NCBI GenBank assembly: GCA_965223355.1
Contig: CBDCWE010000003.1
Location: forward strand, 4,836,001-4,900,000
DNA: 64,000 nucleotides
Reading direction: 5' to 3'
Source of the DNA: Tectiglobus sp965223355
GTDB lineage: Bacteria; Pseudomonadota; Alphaproteobacteria; Rhizobiales; Hyphomicrobiaceae
Shown here: positions 52,424-61,403 of the stretch, one piece after another
How the letters are laid out: each line of letters opens with the position of its first letter
Numbering within the stretch: position 1 is the first letter of the stretch
Program-made: the position numbers and the translations under genes
The notes under the pieces: model-generated
Database searches by the model: none
What the model saw: the letters and a program-made list of their open reading frames with translations, nothing else
What the model was told of the DNA's origin: nothing

Positions 52424-52509
52424 CGCGGGATGGTTCGGGCCAACTCTGAAACGCCATACATCTGAAACGCTGTAAGCCTGAAACGCTGTAAGTCTGAAAC
52501 ACTATAGAT
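52424..52509 (+). repeat. R3 repeat expanded into four 16-bp tandem units
   Basis: GCGCGGGATGGTTCGGGCCA begins the R3 element. From 52446 four 16-bp units follow: CTGAAACGCCATACAT, CTGAAACGCTGTAAGC, CTGAAACGCTGTAAGT and CTGAAACACTATAGAT. Other R3 copies have one such unit. The array lies between the convergent rnd and J-domain genes. Confidence 0.85.
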
Positions 52510-52522
52510 CAGAGTTGTTGCT

Positions 52523-53443
52523 CTAAGACTGTTTCTTGCGCGGATCGTAAGGGTTTGATTGCACCCATTCCGACAGGAAATAGGCGAGGCTGTCATCGAT
52601 CCGATCCGGCAGGACTATCGCCACCGTGACGATCTGATCGCCGGTGGTGCCGGTGGTTGTGTTTTTCACACCCTTGCCGCGCAGACGAAACTTGCGCCCG
52701 GAATTGGTCCCCTTCGGGATCGTCAGGTTGACTGGGCCTGAGATCGTCGGAACCTCGATTTTGGCACCAAGCACGGCTTCGTGAATCCCGATCGGCAGGT
52801 TGTAGAGAATGTTGTCGCCGTCGCGCGCATAGTCGGCGTGTGAGCGGACCCTGATCTCGACATGCGCATCGCCCGGCGGGCCCCCGACCGGGCTGGCCTT
52901 GCCCTTGCCTTTCAAACGCAGAATACGGCCGTCCTCGACGCCTTCGGGCACGCTCAGATCAAGGACGGTTCGATCCGGCAGCGTAACCCTTTTGCGCGCG
53001 CCGTTGACAGCCTCGAGAAAATCCACATCCAGGGTGTAGCGTACATCCTGCCCGCGATTGTTCACGGGCCCATGGAAACGACCACCCGGCCCGCGCACGC
53101 CGCCGAAGAGATCTGAAAAAACATCGCCAAAACCAAAGTCATCGGCGGGGCCGGTTTGGCGGCGGTGCCCGTCAAATCTGCCGAACGGCCCGCCTGCCCC
53201 GGTGAAGGCGTGGCGCGGTTCGCCGGCAGCATCAATTTCACCGCGATCGAACTTCTTGCGCTTTTCGGAATCGCCGACAACATCGTAGGCGAGTGAGAGC
53301 TTCTTGAAGCGCTCGGCGGCGGCCTCATTGTCCGGGTTGACGTCCGGGTGCAGATCCTTGGCCAGCCGACGAAACGCCCGACGAATTTCGCCGTCCGTCG
53401 CGCTCGGACTGACGCCTAGAACAGTATAGGGATTTTCGGCCAT
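52523..53443 (-). CDS. J-domain co-chaperone, CbpA/DnaJ type without zinc finger
   Basis: 306 residues. J-domain (4-68) with the HPD motif at 32-34 (LHPDVNPDNE), Gly/Phe-rich linker (FTGAGGPFGRF ... FSDLFGGVRGPGGRF), then two C-terminal substrate-binding domains (DVRYTLDVDFLEAVNGARKRVTLPDRTVL; VPTISGPVNLTIPKGTNSGRKFRLRGKGV). The cysteine-rich zinc region of DnaJ is absent, so it is a type II (CbpA-like) partner of DnaK. The ATG at 53443 is preferred; an in-frame TTG at 53458 lies too close to the nearest GAGG. Confidence 0.9.
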   Translation of the reverse strand: MAENPYTVLGVSPSATDGEIRRAFRRLAKDLHPDVNPDNEAAAERFKKLSLAYDVVGDSEKRKKFDRGEIDAAGEPRHAFTGAGGPFGRFDGHRRQTGPADDFGFGDVFSDLFGGVRGPGGRFHGPVNNRGQDVRYTLDVDFLEAVNGARKRVTLPDRTVLDLSVPEGVEDGRILRLKGKGKASPVGGPPGDAHVEIRVRSHADYARDGDNILYNLPIGIHEAVLGAKIEVPTISGPVNLTIPKGTNSGRKFRLRGKGVKNTTTGTTGDQIVTVAIVLPDRIDDSLAYFLSEWVQSNPYDPRKKQS

Positions 53444-53763
53444 CGTCGTGATGAACAAACCTCTTTACCGCGGCTTTCATATTGCGTTTGATTGGCTCAT
53501 CTGGCGCCCAGCACGGGCCGACATCAACCAACCAACAGCCATCTAAGCCGCCCCAAGCCCAACCTCGCGTCACCATCGCAAATCAAGGATTTCGCGAGCG
53601 ATTCCCACGTTTTATCGCAACAGACAGGGATGCAACAATCTCGTGGTGATTACGGCGAAATGACGACACCGCCGCGCCACTGCCCGGCAACGTGCAAGAG
53701 TTGGAATTGCTCACAACTTGAGCATCTGAACGAACCGTGATCGGGCGACCGGGACAACTGCCG
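53444..53763. other. Intergenic region, no feature recognised
   Basis: 320 bp between the J-domain gene and ppx, both leftward. No supported gene, no tRNA-like fold and none of the R1-R5 repeats. A promoter for the J-domain gene is expected here, but none was clear. Confidence 0.5.
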
Positions 53764-55296
53764 CTACGCCTCGATGACAATGCTTGTCGACTTCAATTCC
53801 AACAGCGTGGCAAGCGCACCAAGCCGGCGGCGCAGACGTTCACCGTCAAAATCTGCAAACGCGGCTGGAATATGCAGCCTGAGGTCGCCACGTTCAACAC
53901 TGACGCCAATGTCGTCGAGAATGCCGGGCAGACCGATCGACAGCATATGGGCCGTGCGCACCGCCGCTGCAAGCACCTTGGCCAGAAACATCAATCGCTT
54001 TGGCGCGTGCTTGCGAAGCTCGGTCGACGGTTCATCGCCACGTGATTCACCGCGCCCGGCGTGGCGAAAGTAGGCGGCCAGCGAGATAAAGTGGCGATCA
54101 TCGTGATCAAGCCCCGCGGCCGGTGCGTGCGCCAGAACATAAAGTGACAACTCGCCGCGATGGTCGGGTTGCGCGCGCCACTCGATGTCGGAGACCAAAC
54201 AGGCGGCATGGCGCAACCGGCGTTCGTGCTCGGTTTCGACCAGACCGAGCGATGCATACAACCGATCAGTCCACGCACAAAGTTCGACGGCATGGTCATA
54301 GGATCGCGACCGCAGCCGGGCATAGTCCTCGCAGAATGCGAGCAGCGGATCGCGCGCGCGCTCGGCCGGCGCAAGGTAGCTGAACAGCAAGCCTTCGCGA
54401 ATGCCGTAGATGGAGAACCTGACCTCGCTCGGGCGCACCTTCTGGAGCAGCTGCCGCAAGACCAGTGCGCCGTAGGGCATGGTCTCGCGCCGTGATTTCG
54501 AAACGCGTTTGAAGGCTGCAATTCGCGCCATGATGCGCTCGTCAGCAACGTCTTCGCAAAACGCAATCAACTCATTGCGCCTGATGCTGTAGCCGTGCGT
54601 GACACGCAACGGCGCGTTGGTCACCTCCATGTGGAGCTTGGCAAGCGCCCGCCAGGTGCCGCCGATGGCATAAAACCTGCGCCCGCGGCCTTCTTTGAGC
54701 CAGGCAACCTTGGCGAAATCTTCGCTGATCAATTTGCGCGCGACGTCCGCGCGCCCCGCGGCCCGATCAATCAGGCGCAAACCTCCCAGTGGAAGGGTCA
54801 CAGCATCTTCAAGATCTGCATCGACAAGATTGATCAGTTCAAGGCTGCCGCCGCCAAGATCACCGCACAATCCATCCGGCGCCTGGAAGCCCATGCGGAT
54901 GCCGTTGGCTGCGAGTTCGGCCTCACGCTCGCCGGACAGCACCTGGATGTCGGCGCCGATCAAGTCCTCGGCCCGGCGAATGAACGCGGCACCGTCGCGC
55001 GCCTCGCGAACCGCGGCGGTCGCAATCGCCATGATGTTCTTGGCGCCAAGCGACCGGCAGATGACGCGAAAGCGGCGCAGGGCGGCAAACGCGCGCTCCG
55101 TGCTTTTGCCGGACAGGCGCCCGTCCGTCGTCAAGGACCGACCGAGACCACAGAGCAGCTTTTCATTGAACAGCGGGAAGGGGGCCCGAACCGCGCCCTC
55201 ATAGACGACGAGGCGAACGGAGTTCGAGCCAATGTCGACCACGGCGATTGGCTCAAGCTCCCGGAACCGGCCCAGCTCAAATGGGCGTTCAGACAT
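53764..55296 (-). CDS. ppx: Ppx/GppA-family exopolyphosphatase
   Basis: 510 residues of the ASKHA actin-like fold. The phosphate-1 motif is IAVVDIGSNSVRLVVY (17-32), the phosphate-2 region is DGLCGDLGGGSLELINL, and TAAVREARDG and LSGEREAELA are typical. A C-terminal HD-like helical domain follows. It hydrolyses polyphosphate or pppGpp; the family does not separate the two by sequence. It lies downstream of ppk on the same strand, so degradation and synthesis genes are paired, with an R2 repeat between them. Confidence 0.92.
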   Translation of the reverse strand: MSERPFELGRFRELEPIAVVDIGSNSVRLVVYEGAVRAPFPLFNEKLLCGLGRSLTTDGRLSGKSTERAFAALRRFRVICRSLGAKNIMAIATAAVREARDGAAFIRRAEDLIGADIQVLSGEREAELAANGIRMGFQAPDGLCGDLGGGSLELINLVDADLEDAVTLPLGGLRLIDRAAGRADVARKLISEDFAKVAWLKEGRGRRFYAIGGTWRALAKLHMEVTNAPLRVTHGYSIRRNELIAFCEDVADERIMARIAAFKRVSKSRRETMPYGALVLRQLLQKVRPSEVRFSIYGIREGLLFSYLAPAERARDPLLAFCEDYARLRSRSYDHAVELCAWTDRLYASLGLVETEHERRLRHAACLVSDIEWRAQPDHRGELSLYVLAHAPAAGLDHDDRHFISLAAYFRHAGRGESRGDEPSTELRKHAPKRLMFLAKVLAAAVRTAHMLSIGLPGILDDIGVSVERGDLRLHIPAAFADFDGERLRRRLGALATLLELKSTSIVIEA

Positions 55297-55445
55297 GGCG
55301 CGGGACGTTCCTCGTAGTCTCGACAGTTCCAGAATTCAATCTGCTTATATGCAATTGTCGCGCGGTTATGAAGTGATTCCGCACGCCTGTAATCCACCGA
55401 CATCGTGACGCGCCTCGTCCTGGCCCGCCGTCACTGCTCGGTCGG

Positions 55446-55605
55446 TCGGGGTCCAGGGGTCCAACCCCTGGTCGGGGTGTATGAGGGGCGGACAAGCCCC
55501 TCAAAAATCGCCGCCAAGCGGCGATATGTCAGGGCTTTCAGCCCTAACAACCCGACCAAAGGGCCTGCCCTTTGGAAACCTGCACCTTGTTTACGAAGTT
55601 GCCTG
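55446..55605 (+). repeat. R2 multi-hairpin repeat inside the ppk-ppx gap
   Basis: GGTCCAGGGG/CCCCTGG, TGAGGGGC/GCCCCTCA, TCGCCGC/GCGGCGA, AGGGCT/AGCCCT and CCAAAGGGC/GCCCTTTGG modules, then the tail AACCTGCACCTTGTTTACG. It fills most of the 322-bp gap (55297-55618). If ppk and ppx share a transcript, the hairpins would sit inside it. Confidence 0.88.
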
Positions 55606-55618
55606 AGGCGGCGATAAT

Positions 55619-57847
55619 CTAGATCTTGAGGCGTGGCGGCTTGTCCTGCTCGATTGCCTGGCCACGACCCGACAGGCTCGGGTTGTTCATGAAATAGTCG
55701 TGCGCATTGAAGTTGCGGGTGTCCTGCGGCGGCTCGATACGCTCGTGTGAACCGTCGCTCAAGATCCGCCAGCTTTGCTGATTGTCGCGCATGTTGGCGC
55801 CCATCACTTGATCGAGGATCTGTTCGTGGACCGTTGCATTGACAATCGGCACCATTGCTTCGACCCGGCGATCGAGATTGCGCTGCATCATATCGGCGGA
55901 ACTGATGTAGACGGCCGCGCGCCGCGAGGGCAGACCATGACCCTGTCCGAAACAGTAAATCCGCGAATGCTCCAGGAAGCGGCCGATGACGCTCTTGACC
56001 CGGATGTTCTGCGACAGCCCCGCAATCCCGGGACGCAGGCAGCAGATACCGCGGATCACGAGATCGATCTGCACGCCGCCGTTACTGGCCTCATAGAGCT
56101 TTTCGATGATGCCGGGATCGACAAGCGAATTGAGCTTCCACCAAATCGCCGCCGATCTCCCGGCCTTGGCATGGGCGATCTCGGCATCGATGTGCTCGAC
56201 GATCCGTTGGCGAATGCCGCCCGGGCTGGCCGCCATTTTCGCAAGCTTGGCCGGTTTGCCGTAGCCGGTGACGTAATTGAAGATCCGCGACACATCGCGG
56301 GCGATGTCGGGATCATCGGTGAAGTACGACAGATCGGTGTAAATCCGCGCCGTCTGCGGGTGATAGTTGCCCGTGCCGATGTGGCAGTAGGTGATCGTCT
56401 TGCTGCCCTCCGTGCGCACAACCATGCCCAGTTTGGCGTGGGTTTTGAGCTGCTGGAAACCGTAGACGATGTGGACGCCGGCCTTCTCAAGCTCGCGGGC
56501 GACATTGATGTTGGCGCTTTCATCAAAGCGGGCCTTGAGTTCGACGACGGCGGTGACGGATTTGCCGAGTTCTGCAGCCTCTTTCAGAGCCTCGACGATC
56601 GGGCTGTTTTCCTTCGAGGTGCGATAGAGGGTCCATTTGATGGCGTGGACGTCCGGATCCTGCACCGCCTGGCGGAGATAGCGCAGCACGACTTCGAACG
56701 ACTCATAGGGATGGTGGACGACAAAGTCCTTGCCCCGGATCGCAGCAAACACGTTGCCGCCCAATTCCTCGACGCGCTCGGGAAAGCGTGGGTTGAAGGG
56801 CGGAAACAAATGCTCAGGGCGATCGTTAACGATCAGCTTCGAAATGTCGGCCATACCGAGGATTGCGTTCTTGATAAACACCGCCTCTGATTTGACGTTG
56901 AGGCGGTCGATCACGAACTGGCGCAAGGCCGGGCGCATGTCGGATTGCACTTCGAGGCGAATAACGTTGCCCTGGCGGCGGCGCTTGAGCAGCGCCTCGT
57001 AGGCCTTGGTCAGGTCCTCAGCCTCCTCCTGGTACTCGATGTCGCTGTCACGCAGCACGCGAAACGTGCCGTGATGACGAATTGCAAACGACGGAAACAG
57101 CTCGTGGAGGAACAGGCCGATGATCGCTTCGATGCTGACGAAACGAATTGCGTTTTGCCCGCTGTCTGCGGATGGCAGGCGGAAGAAGCGCTCCAGGCTC
57201 GGCGGTATCGGAATGAGACCGGTCATGGACTTGTCGTCGTTGTCGACCATGTCAACGGCAATCGTCAGGCCGCGGTTCGATATGAACGGGAAGGGATGCG
57301 ACGGGTCGACGTTGAGCGGTGTCAGGATCGGGAAAATATCGTCGAGAAACTTGGTCTCGAGCAGCGCCCGTTCATCGGCCGCCAAATCCGCGGCATCGAC
57401 AAGGCGGATGCCGGCCCGTTCGAGTTCGTCCTTGATGCTCGTCCACAGCCGCGATTTTTCCTCGACGAGTTCAGCCGCGAAGGCATTGATGGCCCGCAAT
57501 TGCTGCGCCGGTGTCTTACCATCAACGCTGACTTCGTTAACGCTGTTGAGCAGCTGGCCGTAAATACCGGCCGCACGCACCATGTAGAATTCATCGAGGT
57601 TGGAAGCTGAGATCGACAGAAAGCGCAAGCGCTCCAACAGCGGATGATTGCGATTGTCGGCCTCCTCGAGGACCCGCTTGTTGAACTGCAGCCAGGACAG
57701 TTCACGGTTGTAAAACCGGTTAGGGCCAACCGGAACGTCGCCCGGTTGGGCACCCTTTGATCCGTTGCGCTTTGTTGCCGGTTTGGGCCTTGCCACCTTC
57801 GCGCTGCCTTTGGCTTTGCCCTTGCCCTGTACCTTCGCGAGTGCCAT
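55619..57847 (-). CDS. ppk1: Polyphosphate kinase 1
   Basis: 742 residues, membrane-peripheral enzyme making polyphosphate from ATP. The lysine-rich N-terminal tail (about 40 residues) precedes the N domain (FYNRELSWLQFNKRVLEEA). The autophosphorylated histidine lies in the TYCHIGTGNYHPQTARIYTDLSYFT region, with the second active-site stretch AVYISSADMMQRNLDRRVEAMVP. The ATG at 57847 was chosen; an upstream GTG at 57883 would add 12 residues. It lies downstream of hdaA and upstream of ppx. Confidence 0.94.
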   Translation of the reverse strand: MALAKVQGKGKAKGSAKVARPKPATKRNGSKGAQPGDVPVGPNRFYNRELSWLQFNKRVLEEADNRNHPLLERLRFLSISASNLDEFYMVRAAGIYGQLLNSVNEVSVDGKTPAQQLRAINAFAAELVEEKSRLWTSIKDELERAGIRLVDAADLAADERALLETKFLDDIFPILTPLNVDPSHPFPFISNRGLTIAVDMVDNDDKSMTGLIPIPPSLERFFRLPSADSGQNAIRFVSIEAIIGLFLHELFPSFAIRHHGTFRVLRDSDIEYQEEAEDLTKAYEALLKRRRQGNVIRLEVQSDMRPALRQFVIDRLNVKSEAVFIKNAILGMADISKLIVNDRPEHLFPPFNPRFPERVEELGGNVFAAIRGKDFVVHHPYESFEVVLRYLRQAVQDPDVHAIKWTLYRTSKENSPIVEALKEAAELGKSVTAVVELKARFDESANINVARELEKAGVHIVYGFQQLKTHAKLGMVVRTEGSKTITYCHIGTGNYHPQTARIYTDLSYFTDDPDIARDVSRIFNYVTGYGKPAKLAKMAASPGGIRQRIVEHIDAEIAHAKAGRSAAIWWKLNSLVDPGIIEKLYEASNGGVQIDLVIRGICCLRPGIAGLSQNIRVKSVIGRFLEHSRIYCFGQGHGLPSRRAAVYISSADMMQRNLDRRVEAMVPIVNATVHEQILDQVMGANMRDNQQSWRILSDGSHERIEPPQDTRNFNAHDYFMNNPSLSGRGQAIEQDKPPRLKI

Positions 57848-58035
57848 CAGATGTCGATCTCCGAAAATAGCCGCCGGTGCCACCGGCCAACCTCATCCAG
57901 CGGCAATCCGTGCCGATGATGTATTTTTAACTCGTGCCGGGACCCAGCTAGCCCGCCGATATGTGTTCGCATGCGCACACTATCCGAGATTGCCGCAACT
58001 TGAGAATGGCAAGGTTAATCAATTTCGTACGAATC

Positions 58036-58713
58036 TTAGTGTATTACTGGAAAAAGTTTACAAATTACTTGGCGAGCCAAATGCTTTGTGACCCGTCGTT
58101 GGGCCGACAGCGAGGCCCGGTCGATCTCGGTGACGAGCCGCACCGCAGCCTCCGCAGATCGCTCCATATGGTTGAGGAGATAGCCGACAGTTGCAGGCTC
58201 AACGCGCAATTGGCGATCCATGAACAACTTGACGAGCAGGCCCTGCAGGAGCGTGTCGTCGGGCGGAGCGATCGCTGCCACCGGCAACGCGCGCAGGCGC
58301 GATCTGAGATCGGGTAATGTCACGTCGAGTTCACCAGGTGGAAGCCGTGTCGTCAGCAGGATCGCGCGCTGCCTTTCGCGAGCAATGTTGAGGAGATGAA
58401 ACAGCGCCCGCTCGCTCGCCAGACCACGATCGATATCTTCTATCGCCAGGCTGGGGGCCGACGCCAATTCGCCCGCCAGCTCGTCACTCAGTTCGTCGGC
58501 CCGGATCAACCTGGCGGCGCTGCGCTGGCGCCAGACGTTGACGAGATGGCTCTTGCCGACACCGGCCGGGCCGCAGATGATCGCGCCGACATTGAGCCAC
58601 TGAGGCCACGAACCGACCAGGTCCACAGCCGCCCGGTTCGATGCCGAGACCAGAAAATCTTCGGCATCCTGCGAGGTCAAATGCGGAAGGTCGAACACCA
58701 GCTGCTCAGGCAT
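58036..58713 (-). CDS. hdaA: HdaA, DnaA-related regulator of replication initiation
   Basis: 225-residue AAA+ protein that promotes hydrolysis of DnaA-bound ATP when bound to the DNA clamp. The N-terminal clamp-binding motif is EQLVFDLPH (3-11). Walker A is GPAGVGKS (48-55), Walker B LAIEDIDRG, and sensor regions DLRSRLRALPV and EAAVRLVTEIDR follow. No DnaA domain IV is present, as expected for Hda. The ATG at 58713 gives the standard clamp motif near the N-terminus; an upstream TTG at 58761 is less likely. Confidence 0.9.
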   Translation of the reverse strand: MPEQLVFDLPHLTSQDAEDFLVSASNRAAVDLVGSWPQWLNVGAIICGPAGVGKSHLVNVWRQRSAARLIRADELSDELAGELASAPSLAIEDIDRGLASERALFHLLNIARERQRAILLTTRLPPGELDVTLPDLRSRLRALPVAAIAPPDDTLLQGLLVKLFMDRQLRVEPATVGYLLNHMERSAEAAVRLVTEIDRASLSAQRRVTKHLARQVICKLFPVIH

Positions 58714-58779
58714 ATCCGAACGCTCTTTTGGCCGAACCGGGAACCTTAACTGACATAGCAATTGGGCTATGGACGGGCG

Positions 58780-59883
58780 CTACGTCGGCTCATTGCTGCC
58801 GTCTCCTTTGTAGATCGGGCTCTTCAGGTAGAGTTCCAGGGCAAACCGGATCAACACACCGATGGCGGCCGCGACGGGCACGGCCACGAGCACGCCGACA
58901 AACCCAAACAGATAACTGAACACGAACAGGGAGAAAATAAGGGCAACCGGATGCAAACCGACCTTTGGCCCGACCACGCGCGGGGCCAGGATCCCGGCAT
59001 CGAGCGCCTGGCCCGCGGCAAATATCGCGATCACCATGAGCAGCAGCGACAGGTCCGGCCAACCCTGCACGATGGCAAGGATCGACGCCGTGATCAGCCC
59101 CAGCGCCGAGCCGACGACCGGCACGAACGTGAGGAGGCCCGTGAAGATGCCGACGAACAGACCGTAGCGCAAACCGATGGCCGTCAATGCGACGGTGTAG
59201 AGGGTGCCAAGGATCAGACATACCAGGCCCTGACCGCGTATGAACGCCGACAGCGCCGCGTCCATGTCGGCGAACACGCGGCGAATGGTTGCCTCATGAT
59301 CGCGCGGCAACCACTCTCCGAGACGCCTTAACATGGCCGGCCAATCGACCAGCAAATAGAACACGACAACCGGCGTGATCAGGAGCACAGCAAGAAAATC
59401 AACGATCGCCCAGCCGCGGTCCCAGGCGCCCTGCGCGACGGACCGGGCAATGCCGGCCCAGTTTTTCTCGAGCTCGTCGAGGCCGAACTGCAACGCTGTG
59501 CGGACGGCATCGAAGCGGCTGCCGAAGGTGTCCTTGAGCCAGGTTTCCAACGCCGGACGGATCGACTGCAAATCCTGCGGCAGCGAGGCTGCAAGTTGTT
59601 GGCCTTGTTGCAGCAGCAGCGGCACGAGGACCAGCAATACGAGCACGAACACGACCACCAATAAAACGACCGTCAGCGCCGATGCTGCCACGCGACCAAT
59701 GCCGAGGTACTCCAGGCGATCGGTGATCGGATTGAGAGCATAGGCCAGCACCATGCCTGCAACGAACGGCAACAGGATGTCTTGGAGAATGAGAATGAAA
59801 ATCACAAAAGCGATCGCGATGATCGACCAGAACAGGACCTGACGCTGCTGGCGAATGCTCTGGTTTGGCGACGGTTCGCCCAT
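58780..59883 (-). CDS. AI-2E/PerM-family membrane protein
   Basis: 367 residues with about eight helices: LFWSIIAIAFVIFILILQDILLPFVAGMVLAYALNPITDRLE at the start and GLRYGLFVGIFTGLLTFVPVVGSALGLITASILAIVQGWPDLS in the middle. Family members export small molecules or act as antiporters; the autoinducer role is not general. The ATG at 59883 follows GGAG by ten bases. It lies 66 bp upstream of hdaA on the same strand, a neighbourhood I recall from several Rhizobiales. Confidence 0.88.
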   Translation of the reverse strand: MGEPSPNQSIRQQRQVLFWSIIAIAFVIFILILQDILLPFVAGMVLAYALNPITDRLEYLGIGRVAASALTVVLLVVVFVLVLLVLVPLLLQQGQQLAASLPQDLQSIRPALETWLKDTFGSRFDAVRTALQFGLDELEKNWAGIARSVAQGAWDRGWAIVDFLAVLLITPVVVFYLLVDWPAMLRRLGEWLPRDHEATIRRVFADMDAALSAFIRGQGLVCLILGTLYTVALTAIGLRYGLFVGIFTGLLTFVPVVGSALGLITASILAIVQGWPDLSLLLMVIAIFAAGQALDAGILAPRVVGPKVGLHPVALIFSLFVFSYLFGFVGVLVAVPVAAAIGVLIRFALELYLKSPIYKGDGSNEPT

Positions 59884-60030
59884 GCTGCCACGTCTCCTGT
59901 TGGCGGTTGTTGCCCTTAACCGCCCGGCGCGACGATACCATTGATCGGGAGTTGGAACATCTGCCATTTCCGCCTGCGGCGGGTCGCGCTCACCTGCTCG
60001 CTGCCGCGGGCGCGACGCGCCGGCTACCGC

Positions 60031-61164
60031 TTATCTGAGGATCCAAGTGTCGTTATAGGGGGTCAGCGTCACGCCCTGCGATGCGAGTGCGGCGCGAAGT
60101 TGGTCGCCGCCGCCCGGGTAGCGCAGCACGACGCTGGCACCGTCGGCCGACAGCCCGCCGGTCTGCAAGTCTTCGACCCCCGGCAACCGTTCCAAGGTCT
60201 GCTGATGGCGGCGCCACTCGGCGAGATTGGCGAACTCCACCCATATCTGCACGCTCTGCAGTGGCCCGGCGGCATAACCGCCGGCGGTGACCGGCGCCTT
60301 TACCGCCTTCCATCGCCCTTCGACAATGCCGAGCGACACGACGGCAGCAAGTTCGAGCGCGTAGGCAAAATCGGCGGGATCGAGGCGATAACGACGCACC
60401 AGCCTGAAAGCGCCAACCGCATCGCGTCCGGTGATCACGACGCTCAAACGTTTGGCGGCCAGATCTGGTTCGGCCACGGCGAGCAGGACCTGCTCATTTT
60501 GATACTGGCCGGTCACGATGCGCAGGCCTGAGAAGTCGCCAACACGGAGCTGGGCTACCGTGTCGGCCTGCAACTGCTTGGCCGGCCGGCGCATGCGGAC
60601 CGGCGTGACCGAATTGGACAAGTCGAGATCCGCCCAAATACCGGTCCACAGCGATTGGCCGTTGCGCGCCGACATCTCAGCCGTGCTGGCGGCGGCGTTC
60701 GGCGGAGCCCGGTAGATCGGCACCAACACCGTCGGCGGCGCCGGATTGTCGACGAACGGGACGGCTCGGCGCTTGAGTTCGGCGCGCACGGCATTGGCCA
60801 GAAACGTATAGTCAAGGCTTGCAACGTAACGCGTCTGGGAACTGCGCTCCGACTTGACGGCGACGCTCTTGATGAACGGGCTCGGGTCCAACGCCTTGAC
60901 GGACTTCAAGCGCTGATAGGCGGTCACCGGCACGATCCGCTTGAGCAGCGATCTAAAGGCCGCCGCCCGCCCATCATTGATCGCCATGCGTTTGGCGGCC
61001 ACCGCATTCTTGGCGGTTGCTTCGACCGGATAATTGCCGATCGTATAGACCCGGTCGGTCGCGGCCACGGCGTGCGAGGCGATTACCGCCACCGCCGCCA
61101 AGGTGGCGACCACGGCGCAGATTGCCGGCACCGGATCGCGAACCGCTCTACACATTCGGTGCAA
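60031..61164 (-). CDS. DUF2066-domain exported protein
   Basis: About 377 residues. The N-terminal hydrophobic stretch (VPAICAVVATLAAVAVIASHAVA) looks like a signal peptide with a cleavage site after AVA. DUF2066 begins at DRVYTIGNYPVEATAKNAVAAKRMAINDGRAAAFRSLLKRIVP. The only good ribosome-binding site in the region (GAGGAG, 61172-61177) is seven bases from a TTG at 61164, so I start there. ATGs at 61155 and 61194 are alternatives. Function unknown. It is divergent from purM. Confidence 0.8.
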   Translation of the reverse strand: MHRMCRAVRDPVPAICAVVATLAAVAVIASHAVAATDRVYTIGNYPVEATAKNAVAAKRMAINDGRAAAFRSLLKRIVPVTAYQRLKSVKALDPSPFIKSVAVKSERSSQTRYVASLDYTFLANAVRAELKRRAVPFVDNPAPPTVLVPIYRAPPNAAASTAEMSARNGQSLWTGIWADLDLSNSVTPVRMRRPAKQLQADTVAQLRVGDFSGLRIVTGQYQNEQVLLAVAEPDLAAKRLSVVITGRDAVGAFRLVRRYRLDPADFAYALELAAVVSLGIVEGRWKAVKAPVTAGGYAAGPLQSVQIWVEFANLAEWRRHQQTLERLPGVEDLQTGGLSADGASVVLRYPGGGDQLRAALASQGVTLTPYNDTWILR

Positions 61165-61403
61165 TCGCTTTCTCCTCAACTTAGCGATGACCATGGATTG
61201 CTGAACTTTGCCAAAATCTGCTACTTGCAAGCAAGGTCAAGCGCCGCTTACCACGGCCAAGCTTTGGGGCGAAAGTTGGATTGCGTCAATCCGTTGCGCG
61301 CGCGAGAGCTGGCCGTTGCGCGTGAGAGCCGCGTTGCACACAGATCATTGGCCGCTCCGTTTCTGCGATGCGCGGCGGCGGCGATCAGCCAGGAGAAACT
61401 CGC

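Noticed and set aside
61368..61403. Extended purM N-terminus from the ATG at 61368
   Set aside because: It has no ribosome-binding site, and the extra residues do not match the family, whereas a TTG at 61404 has a well-placed AGGAG.
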